DNA from: CAVZOY01 sp963777095
GTDB taxonomy: Bacteria; Actinomycetota; Actinomycetes; Mycobacteriales; Geodermatophilaceae
Length of the DNA stretch: 64,000 nucleotides
Assembly (NCBI GenBank): GCA_963777095.1
Contig: CAVZOY010000004.1
Span: 527,805 to 591,804 of the forward strand
Reading direction: 5' to 3'
Position 1 is the first letter of the stretch; every line of letters begins with the position of its first letter. Below the pieces are notes generated by a model that was not told where the DNA came from, made no database searches, and saw only the letters and a list, made by a program, of their open reading frames with translations. A program made the position numbers and the translations under genes. Shown here in pieces: positions 1 to 8,271 of the stretch.

Positions 1-627
1 CCCGGTCAGCGGATCGGTGACCGCACGGTCGTCGAGCATCGCCAGCTCGGCGTCCCGGTCGGGGTAGCCCATCGAGATCCGGGCGGTGAACCGGTCCCGC
101 TGCGCCTCCGGCAGGGGATAGGTGCCCTCCATCTCGATGGGGTTCTGCGTGGCCATGACCAGGAACGGCCGGGCCAGCTCGTAGCTGAAGCCGTCGACGG
201 TGACCTGCCGCTCCTCCATGCACTCGAGGAGGGCGGCCTGGGTCTTGGGCGACGCCCGGTTGATCTCGTCGGCCACCACGACGTTGGCGAAGATCGCGCC
301 CGGCTTGAACTCGAACGCGCGCGTCTCCTGGTCGTAGATCGCCACGCCGGTGACGTCGCTCGGCAGCAGGTCCGGGGTGAACTGGATGCGCCGGACGGTG
401 GCGTCGATCGAGGCCGCGAGCGCCTTCGCGAGGGTCGTCTTGCCCACCCCGGGGACGTCCTCGATGAGCAGGTGCCCCTCGGCCAGCAGCACGACCAGCG
501 CCAGCCGGACGACGTCGGGCTTGCCCTGGACCACGCGGGAGATGTTGTCCGCGATGCGCTGACCCTCCGCGGCGACGTCGACCGACGGATCGGCCGTTCC
601 GTCGGCGGTCCGTGTCGCCTCCGTCAC
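1..627 (-). CDS. moxR: MoxR family AAA+ ATPase (C-terminus beyond window start)
   Basis: MoxR-type AAA+ chaperone ATPase, usually encoded with DUF58 and von Willebrand A proteins and thought to help assemble or activate enzyme complexes. The reading frame is open from a GTG at 627 to the window edge, giving 209 residues. Walker A 'EDVPGVGKTTLAKA', the MoxR-typical 'FTPDLLPSDVTG', Walker B/sensor region 'VVVADEINRASPKTQAALLE' and 'MATQNPIEMEGTYPLPEAQ' are all visible. The start is chosen because the upstream sequence turns into the mraZ control region. It is transcribed divergently from mraZ across 248 bp. The lid domain and stop codon lie outside the window. Family assignment is secure; the cellular role is not known from sequence. 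Confidence 0.93.
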   Translation of the reverse strand, partial: MTEATRTADGTADPSVDVAAEGQRIADNISRVVQGKPDVVRLALVVLLAEGHLLIEDVPGVGKTTLAKALAASIDATVRRIQFTPDLLPSDVTGVAIYDQETRAFEFKPGAIFANVVVADEINRASPKTQAALLECMEERQVTVDGFSYELARPFLVMATQNPIEMEGTYPLPEAQRDRFTARISMGYPDRDAELAMLDDRAVTDPLTG

Positions 628-768
628 GGGCCCCACGGTACGTGCCCGGATCGACCGGCAGAGGGCCACCGGCTCCCACTCCGCCCCACCGTGTCGCGGT
701 GGCCCGGATCCCCGCCGTCACCTGCGGGTCGACCGCGGGGAGAGAGATGGTCACGACACGGCGTCGAG

Positions 769-793
769 TGGTGTTCAGTGGGGGCCAGTGGGT
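769..793 (+). promoter_or_regulatory. MraZ-binding repeats (three direct TGGNG/T boxes, 10-nt period)
   Basis: Three direct repeats TGGTG, TGGGG and TGGGT start at 769, 779 and 789, each separated by 5 nt. This is the TGGGN-N5 spacing known for MraZ operators in other bacteria. The array sits 83 nt upstream of the mraZ start and overlaps the expected -35/spacer zone of a promoter, so autoregulation of the dcw operon by MraZ is likely (inference from family knowledge). The first box deviates at one position. Confidence 0.82.
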
Positions 794-799
794 TACTGT
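794..799 (+). promoter_or_regulatory. Candidate -10 element of the mraZ promoter
   Basis: TACTGT matches the actinobacterial TANNNT -10 pattern and directly abuts the last MraZ box. It would give a leader of about 70 nt before mraZ. No convincing -35 is seen, as is common in these genomes. Confidence 0.45.
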
Positions 800-875
800 G
801 TCGCCCGGTGGGGAGGCAGGGCCCGACGGGTGGGACCTGTGGAACCAGAGGAGGACCGATGCGGGAGGTGGGCCG

Positions 876-1310
876 GTGTTCGTCGGCAGCTACCCGCTAC
901 GCCTCGACGAGAAGGGCCGGCTCGCGCTCCCCGTCCGCTTCCGCGACCAGGTGGCCGGCGGCATGGTGATCAAGAAGGGTCAGGAGCGCTGCATCTACGG
1001 CCTGACCATGGACCGGGTCGCCGAGCAGAGCACCGCCCTGGCCGCCATGGCCCCCTCCGACACCGCCGCCGCCCGCATGCGGGCGCGGATGAGCTTCGGG
1101 TCGATGGTCGAGATCGAGCCGGACAAGACCGGCCGCATCACCATCCCCGCCAGCCTGCGCGAGTACGCGGGCCTGGACCGGGACGTCGTCGTCGTCGGCG
1201 TCGACACCCGGTTCGAGATCTGGGACGCCGCCCATTGGGAGGCCTACGTGGCCGAGCAGGAGGCGCTCTACGCCGACATGGAGAGCGAGGGGATGCCCAC
1301 GCTCTCCTGA
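876..1310 (+). CDS. mraZ: Transcriptional regulator MraZ
   Basis: First gene of the dcw cluster; a DNA-binding protein with two AbrB-like SpoVT domains that forms a ring and binds the promoter of its own operon. The 144-residue product starts 'MFVGSYPLRLDEKGRLALP', the canonical MraZ opening, and the second repeat has 'IEPDKTGRITIPASLREYAG'. The GTG at 876 is chosen because it gives this exact N-terminus and has GGGAGG 7-12 nt upstream; the longer open frame upstream lacks family similarity and would cover the operator boxes. It is followed by a 380-bp leader-like gap before rsmH, unusual for this operon. Confidence 0.95.
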   Translation: MFVGSYPLRLDEKGRLALPVRFRDQVAGGMVIKKGQERCIYGLTMDRVAEQSTALAAMAPSDTAAARMRARMSFGSMVEIEPDKTGRITIPASLREYAGLDRDVVVVGVDTRFEIWDAAHWEAYVAEQEALYADMESEGMPTLS

Positions 1311-1361
1311 ACGGCGGGCCACCGCCCCGGCCCCGGCACCACGCACGCGCACGCCCCCGAA

Positions 1362-1420
1362 CGAGCCGCCTTCCCCGCGGCTCGACCGGGACCGCCCGAA
1401 CCGCCTTCCCCGCGGTTCGG
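1362..1420 (+). repeat. Two tandem hairpins with identical loops and covarying stems
   Basis: Hairpin 1: CGAGCCGC (1362-1369), loop CTTCCCC, GCGGCTCG (1377-1384). Hairpin 2: CCGAACCGC (1396-1404), the same loop CTTCCCC, GCGGTTCGG (1412-1420). The stems differ by a paired change (G-C in one, A-T in the other) that keeps pairing intact. They lie 52 nt after the mraZ stop, in the 380-bp gap before rsmH. They could be tandem terminators or attenuators, or RNA stabilising elements; no U-tract follows, so an intrinsic terminator is not clear. Confidence 0.7.
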
Positions 1421-1470
1421 TCACCGCGAGAGCGCGAGCGACGCAGCCGGAACCCGGAGCCGGTCCCTCG

Positions 1471-1527
1471 CCCCGCGGGGCTCCACCTGGCGCTCTTCCC
1501 CGGTGCCAGGCGGACCCCGCGGGGCTC
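1471..1527 (+). repeat. 13-bp direct repeat flanking a third hairpin in the mraZ-rsmH gap
   Basis: CCCCGCGGGGCTC occurs at 1471-1483 and again at 1515-1527; its first ten bases are self-complementary. Between the copies CCTGGC (1486-1491) can pair with GCCAGG (1505-1510), and the loop again contains CTTCCCC. The rest of 1311-1690 holds no gene that I can support; the rsmH start codon is preceded by a weak purine stretch at about 1680-1688. Confidence 0.55.
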
Positions 1528-1690
1528 GCCGGACCTCCGCCGTCCGGGACGGCGCCCCACCGGGCCCCAGTTCCCCCACTGCACCCCACCCCACCCTCGC
1601 CGCGCACCCGCCACAGCCCCTGCCGCCGACCGCCTCCCCGGCGCGGCACGATCGAGCCGGGCGGAACGACTTCGTTCGAGAGGCAGACAG

Positions 1691-2668
1691 ATGAGCAGCA
1701 CCGAGCCTTCGCGGCAGCCGGTGCACGTGCCCGTCCTCCTGGAGCGGGTCACCGAGCTGCTGGCGCCGGCCCTGGCCGCCGAGGGCGCGGTCCTCGTCGA
1801 CGCGACCCTCGGGCTGGCCGGTCACTCGCTCGCCCTGCTCGAGGCGCACCCCGGCCTGCGGCTGGTGGGCCTCGACCGCGACCCCGAGGCCCGCGCCGAG
1901 GCCGCGCGCCGGATCGAGGCCGCCGGCTTCTCCGACCGCGCCACCCTGGTGCCCGCCGTCTTCGACGAGCTGCCCGACGTCCTCGACCGGCTGGGCCTGA
2001 CCGAGGTCCAGGGCGTGCTGTTCGACCTCGGCGTCTCCTCGCTGCAGCTCGACCGTCCCGACCGCGGCTTCAGCTACTCCGCCGACGCCCCGCTGGACAT
2101 GCGGATGGACCCCGACGCGCCGCGCACGGCCGCGGACGTCGTCAACACCTACTCCTCCGGTGACCTCACCCGCGTGCTGCGCGTCTACGGCGAGGAGCGC
2201 TTCGCCTCCCGCATCGCCGCCGCGATCACCCGCGAGCGGGTCCGGGAGCCGTTCACCCGCACCGGCCGGCTGGCCGAGCTCGTGCGCGACGCGATCCCCG
2301 CCGCCACCCGGCGCACGGGGGGTCACCCCGCCAAGCGGACCTTCCAGGCGCTGCGCATCGAGGTCAACGACGAGCTCGGTGTGCTGGAGCGGGCGCTGCC
2401 GGCCGCGCTGGACGCGCTGGCGGTCGGCGGGCGCATCGCCGTCATCACCTTCCACTCGCTCGAGGACCGGATCGTGAAGCAGACCCTCGCCGAGGGGGCG
2501 ACGGACCGGACGCCGCCCGGCATGCCGGTGCCCCTGCCTGAGCTCGCCCCCGTGTTGCGGCTGCTCACCCGGGGCGGCGAGGCGCCGTCCGAGGTCGAGA
2601 CCACCACCAACCCGCGCGCCGCCTCGGCGCGGATCCGCGCGGCCGAGCGCATCCGGCGGGCCGCATGA
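1691..2668 (+). CDS. rsmH: 16S rRNA (cytosine(1402)-N(4))-methyltransferase RsmH
   Basis: SAM-dependent methyltransferase (MraW/RsmH) that modifies C1402 in the ribosomal P site. The 325-residue product opens with 'VHVPVLLERVTELLAP', has the SAM loop 'VDATLGLAGHSLALLEAHP', 'FDLGVSSLQLDRPDRGFSY', 'KRTFQALRIEVNDEL' and 'ITFHSLEDRIVKQ', all RsmH hallmarks. 'TLGLAGHS' replaces the commoner TxGxGGHS, which is tolerated in actinobacteria. The ATG at 1691 gives the usual length; the long open frame upstream is an artefact of high GC. The stop overlaps the ftsL start by 4 nt (ATGA), so the two are translationally coupled. Confidence 0.95.
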   Translation: MSSTEPSRQPVHVPVLLERVTELLAPALAAEGAVLVDATLGLAGHSLALLEAHPGLRLVGLDRDPEARAEAARRIEAAGFSDRATLVPAVFDELPDVLDRLGLTEVQGVLFDLGVSSLQLDRPDRGFSYSADAPLDMRMDPDAPRTAADVVNTYSSGDLTRVLRVYGEERFASRIAAAITRERVREPFTRTGRLAELVRDAIPAATRRTGGHPAKRTFQALRIEVNDELGVLERALPAALDALAVGGRIAVITFHSLEDRIVKQTLAEGATDRTPPGMPVPLPELAPVLRLLTRGGEAPSEVETTTNPRAASARIRAAERIRRAA

Positions 2669-3294
2669 GCCCCCGCAGCGCCGCCGCGAAGGTGATCGCG
2701 CCGCGGACTCCCACCGCCCGCACCACCGCCGACCGCGCGGCCACGCCCCGCCCGGCGGCGGCGGCGGCGCCGACGGCCGCCGGCACGCGCTCGTCGACCG
2801 CGAAGTCCTCGGCGTCGACCGCCCGTGCCACCGCGCGCCCCGCCACGGCGAAGGCAGCGCCGTCCGCCGCTCCCGCCCGTCCCGAGCTCCGCGTCGTCCC
2901 CTCCGAGCCGGTCCGGAGGATCGCCGCGCGGGCGGCCCGCGCGGACGGCCGCCGCAAGGCACCGTTCGTGTTCCTGGTCGTCGCCATGCTGGTCGGCACG
3001 ACGCTCGGACTGCTCGTGCTGAACACGGCGATCGCGGTCGACTCGATCAAGGCATCGGACCTGCGGGCGCAGAACGCCGAGCTCGCCCAGGAGGTGCAGA
3101 CCCTCCAGCAGGACGTGGTCGACCGCGACACTCCCGCCGCGCTGGCCGCCGCCGCCACCGCGGCCGGGCTGGTGCCTGCCGGCTCGGCCGCCTACCTCGT
3201 CATCGCGCCGGACGGCAGCTCGACGCTGCGGGGGAGCGGAACCCCCGCGCCCGAGCCGGTGAAGCCCAGCCGCGTCCCCGCGGACAAGGACTGA
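2665..3294 (+). CDS. ftsL: FtsL/DivIC-like septum protein
   Basis: Bitopic division protein that would join FtsB and FtsQ at the divisome; assigned by position between rsmH and ftsI and by architecture rather than by strong sequence motifs. The 209-residue product has a long Ala/Pro/Arg/Ser-rich cytoplasmic region (about 1-98), one transmembrane segment near 'FVFLVVAMLVGTTLGLLVLN' (about 100-120), then a short coiled-coil-like stretch 'LRAQNAELAQEVQTLQQDV' and a Pro-rich tail. Long disordered N-termini are normal for actinobacterial FtsL. ATG start overlaps the rsmH stop. Confidence 0.85.
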   Translation: MSPRSAAAKVIAPRTPTARTTADRAATPRPAAAAAPTAAGTRSSTAKSSASTARATARPATAKAAPSAAPARPELRVVPSEPVRRIAARAARADGRRKAPFVFLVVAMLVGTTLGLLVLNTAIAVDSIKASDLRAQNAELAQEVQTLQQDVVDRDTPAALAAAATAAGLVPAGSAAYLVIAPDGSSTLRGSGTPAPEPVKPSRVPADKD

Positions 3295-3296
3295 CG

Positions 3297-5203
3297 GTGT
3301 CGGTCCCGCCCCGCGGCCCCGGAGCCGGGCCGCGCACTCCTGGGCGCGCGCCGGGGCGCTCGCCCGGCACGGGGCGGACGACCACCCGCACCGGCCAGCT
3401 GCCGCTCCGGCCGGGGTCGGTCAACGCCTTCACCTCCCGGCGTGCACCGGGCAGCCGTCGCAGCGGCACCGGCATGTCGCCGTCCCAGCGGCTGACCCGC
3501 AACCGGTGGGGCCTGGCGATCCTGGTCGCGTTGCTCGTGGTCGTCGTGGGCCGGCTCGCCGTCCTGCAGGGGGTCGACGGCGCCGAGTACGCCAACGCCG
3601 CGCAGCAGGACCGGCTGCGCACCCTCGCGGTCCCCGCCCTCCGGGGCCAGGTGCTCGACCGGGACGGCGCGCCGTTCGCCTACACGCTGGACGCCTCGAA
3701 GGTCACCGCCGATCCCATGCTGATCGAGGACGCCGCGGCGACCGCGAAACAGCTCAACCCGCTGCTGCGCGTGCCCGTCTCGACGCTGACCCGCCTGCTG
3801 TCGGGGGAGGACGAGAAGGACCGGTACGCGGAGCTCGCGGAGAACGTCCCGCCGGAGACGACGGAGATGGTCGAGGAGCTGGAGATCCCCGGCATCTTCT
3901 TCGAGCCGGATCCCGTGCGCACGTATCCCGCCGGCGAGGTGGGCGCCCAGGTCGTCGGCTTCGTGAACCGCCAGGGCGAGGGCGGTGGGGGGATCGAGTA
4001 CCGCTACCAGGACCAGCTCGGCGGTACGCCGGGGGAGCGGCGCGTCGAGGTCGGCAGCGGCGGTCACCCGATCCCGTCCGGCATCGACGAGTCCACTCCC
4101 GCCGTCGACGGCAGCAACGTCACCCTGACGATCGACCAGGACCTGCAGTTCGTCACCGAGCAGCAGCTCGCGAAGGCCTGCGCCGACGGGGCGACGACCC
4201 GCGGGTCGGCCGTCGTGCTCGACGTGCGCACCGGCGAGGTGCGGGCCATGGCCTCCTGCCCGGGCTTCGACCCGGCCGAGGCCGCACGCACCGAGTCCCG
4301 AGCGGCTCGGCAACCCGGTCGTCGAGGACGTCTTCGAGCCCGGCTCGGTGATGAAGGCGGTGACGATGGCCGCCGCGCTCGAGGAGGGCGTGGCCGAGCC
4401 CGACTCCGTCCTGACCGTGAACGGGCACATCGAGGCCGGCGACCGCACGGTCTACGACGCGCACGACCACGCGCCCATCAAGTGGACGGTCACCGGCATC
4501 CTGGCCAAGTCGAGCAACGTCGGCACGATCATGCTCGCCCGCGAGGTCGGCGACCGGAAGCTCGAGCACTACCTGCGGGCCTTCGGTCTCGGCAGCCGGA
4601 CCGGCGTCGAGCTGCCGGGCGAGAGCCCCGGGATCCTGCAGCCGTCGCCCGACTGGGACCCCGGACGCGCGGCCAACGTGCCGATCGGGCAGGGCGTGTC
4701 GGTGACGACGCTGCAGATGGCCTCCATCTACCAGGCGATCGCCAACGACGGCGTCCGCGTCGAGCCGCGCGTCGTCGACTCGCTCACCGCGCCCGACGGC
4801 ACCGTGCGCCGAGGCGCCGGACGGCACTCGCACCCGCGTCGTCAGCGAGGACACCGCCGACAAGCTGGCCTACATGCTGGAGGCGGTGGTCGGGCCCGAG
4901 GGCACGGCGCCGCTGGCGCAGATCGAGGGCTTCCGGGTGGCCGGCAAGACCGGCACCGCCCAGCGGGCCAACCCGGAGACCGGCAGCTACGACGGCGGCG
5001 GGTTCGTGACGACGTTCGCCGGCTTCGCGCCGGCCGACGACCCGCAGTACGTCGTCGCGGTCGACCTCGAGCGGCCGAAGAGCAACGCCGAGGGTGGCCA
5101 GGTGGCGGCTCCGGTCTTCGCCGAGATCATGCGGCAGGCGCTCACCGCGGGCGGCGTCGCGCCGACAGGAGCGGCCCGGCCGGAGTTCGAGCTCGACGGC
5201 TGA
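3297..5203 (+). CDS. ftsI: Peptidoglycan transpeptidase FtsI (PBP3), two +1 frameshifts
   Basis: Septal class B penicillin-binding protein; the partner glycosyltransferase is FtsW further down the operon. After a basic N-terminus there is one membrane segment ('LAILVALLVVVVGRLAVLQG', about residue 73), the dimerisation domain ('RGQVLDRDGAPFAYTLDASK'), then the transpeptidase domain with SxxK in 'EPGSVMKAV', SSN in 'AKSSNVG' and 'GKTGTAQ'. The frame shifts by +1 near 4,300 (repaired as GAG TCC GAG CGG) and again near 4,812 (GTG CGC GAG GCG). All three catalytic motifs survive, so the breaks look like sequence errors. GTG start 2 nt after ftsL; about 635 residues when joined. Confidence 0.92.
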
Positions 5204-5309
5204 TCGCACCGCCCGCACGACCCGCGCCGCGATCACCGTCGAGCGGATCGCGGCAGCGACGACGCCCCGAGCGCCCCGCCGGTGCCGGGGTCCGGCGAAG
5301 GCGCGCCGG

Positions 5310-5315
5310 TAGATT
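5310..5315 (+). promoter_or_regulatory. Candidate internal promoter (-10) for murE
   Basis: TAGATT fits TANNNT and ends 8 nt before the murE GTG, inside the 120-bp ftsI-murE gap, the largest spacing within ftsI-ftsQ. Transcription from it would be leaderless or nearly so, although a GGAG is also present at 5316-5319. Confidence 0.45.
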
Positions 5316-5323
5316 GGAGTCCC

Positions 5324-6868
5324 GTGACCCCGACCCCAGCCGGGGCGGCGCCCCGGCCCGTCGGGGGACGACCGCTGCCCCTGACCGCGCTCGCCGATCT
5401 CGTCGGCTCCGGGGACGACGGCGACCGGGAGATCAGCGGGGTCGCCCTCGCGTCCTCCTCCGTGCTCCCCGGTGACCTCTACGCGGCCCTGCCCGGCGCA
5501 CGCACGCACGGCGCACGGTTCGCCGCCGACGCCGTGGGACGCGGCGCCGTCGCCGTCCTCACCGATCCGAGCGGCCGCGACCTCGCCGCGACCACCGGCG
5601 TCCCGGTGCGCGTCGTCGACGACCCGCGCGCGCTGCTCGGCGACGTGGCCGCCCGGGTCTACGGCGACCCCAGCACGCGCCTGCAGGTGCTCGGCATCAC
5701 CGGCACCAACGGCAAGACGACGACCAGTTACCTCGTCGAGGGCGGGCTGGCAGCCGCCGGCCGCACCACCGGCCTGATCGGCACGATCGAGACCCGCACC
5801 CGCGGCTCGGCCGGCATCACCACCTATCCGAGCGTGCGGACGACGCCCGAGGCCCCGGACCTGCACGCGCTGCTCGCCTCGATGGCCGAGCAGGGCGTCG
5901 GCGTCGTCGTCATGGAGGTGTCGAGCCACGCGCTGGTGCTCGGACGCGTCGGCGGGGTGCGCTTCACCGCGGCCGGCTTCACCAACCTCGGCCGCGACCA
6001 CCTCGACTTCCACGCCGACGTCGAGGACTACTACCGCGCCAAGGCGCTGCTCTTCGACGGCCGCGCCGACGTCGACGTGATCACGGTCGACGACGAGGCC
6101 GGCCGCCGGCTGGCCGCGCAGACCGCCGCCCGTCGTGCGCCGGTCACCGTCTCGCTGGGCGGCGACGCCGACTGGAGTGCCGCCGACCTCGCCGTCACCG
6201 GCGACGGCGGCACCGCATTCACCCTGCGCGGCCCGGACGGCCGGTCCTGGCCGGTGCGGCTCCGGCTGCCCGGCAGCTTCAACGTGGCCAACGCCGTGCT
6301 CGCCGCCGCGCTGCTGGACGCCGCCGACGTGCCCCTGGACGACGCCCTGCCGGGGCTGGCCGCCACCGTCGTGCCCGGCCGCATGGAACCCGTCGACGCC
6401 GGACAGCCGTTCGTGGCGGTCGTCGACTACGCGCACACCCCCGACGCGGTGACCACCGCCCTGGGTGCACTCCGGCGCTCGGCACGGGGGCGGCTGATCA
6501 CCGTCCTCGGCTGCGGCGGCGACCGCGACCCCGGCAAGCGCCCGGCGATGGGGACCGCTGCGGCGCTCCTGAGCGATGTACTGGTCGTGACCGACGACAA
6601 CCCCCGCTCGGAGGATCCCGCCGCCATCCGCGCCGCGATGCTCGCGGGCATCGACCGCATCCCCGCCGGTGAACGCGCCGACGTCCTCGAGATCGGCGAC
6701 CGGCGGGCCGCCGTCGCCGCGGCGGTCGACCTCGCCCGCCCCGGCGACGTCGTGCTGGTCGCCGGCAAGGGACACGAGACCGGCCAGGAGGTCGCCGGCA
6801 CCGTGCACCCCTTCGACGACCGCGTCGTCCTCCGCGAGGCGCTGACGACCCTCGGAGCGGGCGCGTGA
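5324..6868 (+). CDS. murE: UDP-MurNAc-tripeptide synthetase MurE (meso-diaminopimelate type)
   Basis: Cytoplasmic Mur ligase adding the third stem-peptide residue. The 514-residue product has the P-loop 'ITGTNGKTTTSYL', 'VMEVSSHAL', 'FTNLGRDHLDFH', the MurF/MurE domain 3 'VVDYAHTPDAVTTAL', 'GCGGDRDPGKRPAMG' and 'VVTDDNPRSEDP'. The DNPR motif is the known marker of meso-A2pm rather than lysine specificity, so the peptidoglycan is probably DAP type. Start chosen at the GTG at 5324, which follows GGAG and gives the normal N-terminus ('RPLPLTALADLV'); an upstream in-frame GTG at 5282 would cover the promoter. Stop overlaps murF by 4 nt. Confidence 0.95.
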   Translation: MTPTPAGAAPRPVGGRPLPLTALADLVGSGDDGDREISGVALASSSVLPGDLYAALPGARTHGARFAADAVGRGAVAVLTDPSGRDLAATTGVPVRVVDDPRALLGDVAARVYGDPSTRLQVLGITGTNGKTTTSYLVEGGLAAAGRTTGLIGTIETRTRGSAGITTYPSVRTTPEAPDLHALLASMAEQGVGVVVMEVSSHALVLGRVGGVRFTAAGFTNLGRDHLDFHADVEDYYRAKALLFDGRADVDVITVDDEAGRRLAAQTAARRAPVTVSLGGDADWSAADLAVTGDGGTAFTLRGPDGRSWPVRLRLPGSFNVANAVLAAALLDAADVPLDDALPGLAATVVPGRMEPVDAGQPFVAVVDYAHTPDAVTTALGALRRSARGRLITVLGCGGDRDPGKRPAMGTAAALLSDVLVVTDDNPRSEDPAAIRAAMLAGIDRIPAGERADVLEIGDRRAAVAAAVDLARPGDVVLVAGKGHETGQEVAGTVHPFDDRVVLREALTTLGAGA

Positions 6869-8271
6869 TCCGGCTGACCGCCGGCGACGTCGCGGGCGCC
6901 GTCGGCGGCACCCTCAGCGGCGACGCCGCCGCCGAGGTGACCGGCACGGTCACCGTCGACTCGCGCACCGTGGGGCCCGGCGATCTCTTCGTCGCGCTGC
7001 CCGGCGAGCGGGTCGACGGCCACGACTACCTCGCCGCCGCCGCGGCCGCCGGGGCCGCTGTCGCCCTGGTCGCCCGGCCGGACCCCGCCCTGCCGTGCGT
7101 GGCCGTCGACGACCCCGTCGCCGGCCTCGGCCGGCTCGCCGCGGCGGTCCACGGCCGGCTCACGGCCGGGGCGGGAGTGCAGGGCCTACGGACGGTGGGC
7201 ATCACCGGCTCGTCGGGCAAGACCTCCACCAAGGACCTGCTCGGCCAGGTGCTGGCGGCGGCGGCACCGACGGTGAGCCCGCCCGGCTCGTACAACAACG
7301 ACATCGGCCTGCCGCTGACCGTGCTCGACGCCGACGAGGAGACCCGCTTCCTGGTGCTGGAGATGGGCGCGCGCGGGCCTGGCCACATCGCCCGGCTCTG
7401 CGCGGTCGCCCGGCCCCAGGTCGGCGTCGTCCTCAACGTGGGGTCGGCGCACCTCGGCGAGTTCGGGTCCGCGGACGGTGTCGCGCAGGCCAAGGGCGAG
7501 CTCGTCGAGGCACTGGCCGACGACGGCACGGCCGTGCTCAACGCCGACGACCCGCGCGTGCTGGCCATGGCCGGCCGCACCCGCGCGCACGTGGTCACGA
7601 CCGGCCGCGGCGCCGACGCCGACGTGCGGGCCTCCGACGTCGTCCTCGACGACCAGGCCCGCGCCCGCTTCACGCTGACCGCGCAGGGCCAGTCGCACCC
7701 GGTCGCCCTTCAGGTGGTGGGCGAGCACCAGGTGGCGAACGCCCTGTCGGCGGCGGCCGCCGCGATCGCTCTGGGCCTGTCCCCGGCGCAGGTGGCCGAC
7801 GCCCTCTCCGCGGCGGCACCGCGGAGCCGCTGGCGGATGGAGGTCACGCGGCGCCCCGACGGCGTCACGGTGATCAACGACGCGTACAACGCCAACCCCG
7901 AGTCGATGCGCGCCGCGCTGGCCGCGCTGGCCGGACTCCCCGGCAGCCGGCGGATCGCCGTCCTGGGCGCGATGGCCGAGCTGGGTCCCGGCGCACCGGC
8001 CGAGCACGACCGGCTGGGCCGCGACGCGGCCGCCGCCGGCATTGACCTGATCGTCGCCGTAGGTGCCGATGCGGTAGGCATAGCCGACGGGGCAGTCGCG
8101 GCCGGACGGCGCGCGGGAGAGGAGTCGGTGCACGTGCCGGACCGCACGGCCGCGCGGGATCTGCTCGACGACGTGCTCCGTCCGGGCGACGTGGTGCTGG
8201 TGAAGGCCAGCCGCAGCTACGGCCTGGAGCGGCTCGCCGCCGACCTGCTCGAGGACGGTGCCGACGCGTGA
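6865..8271 (+). CDS. murF: UDP-MurNAc-tripeptide:D-Ala-D-Ala ligase MurF
   Basis: Adds the D-Ala-D-Ala dipeptide to complete the UDP-MurNAc-pentapeptide. 468 residues, normal for the family. The N-terminal domain has 'VTVDSRTVGPGDLFVALPG', the P-loop is 'ITGSSGKTSTKDLL', followed by 'PGSYNNDIGLPLTVL' and 'VLEMGARGPGHIARL', and domain 3 has 'VINDAYNANPESMRAAL', all diagnostic of MurF. GTG start overlaps the murE stop, and the stop overlaps mraY (GTGA), so translation is coupled through the operon. Confidence 0.95.
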   Translation: MIRLTAGDVAGAVGGTLSGDAAAEVTGTVTVDSRTVGPGDLFVALPGERVDGHDYLAAAAAAGAAVALVARPDPALPCVAVDDPVAGLGRLAAAVHGRLTAGAGVQGLRTVGITGSSGKTSTKDLLGQVLAAAAPTVSPPGSYNNDIGLPLTVLDADEETRFLVLEMGARGPGHIARLCAVARPQVGVVLNVGSAHLGEFGSADGVAQAKGELVEALADDGTAVLNADDPRVLAMAGRTRAHVVTTGRGADADVRASDVVLDDQARARFTLTAQGQSHPVALQVVGEHQVANALSAAAAAIALGLSPAQVADALSAAAPRSRWRMEVTRRPDGVTVINDAYNANPESMRAALAALAGLPGSRRIAVLGAMAELGPGAPAEHDRLGRDAAAAGIDLIVAVGADAVGIADGAVAAGRRAGEESVHVPDRTAARDLLDDVLRPGDVVLVKASRSYGLERLAADLLEDGADA

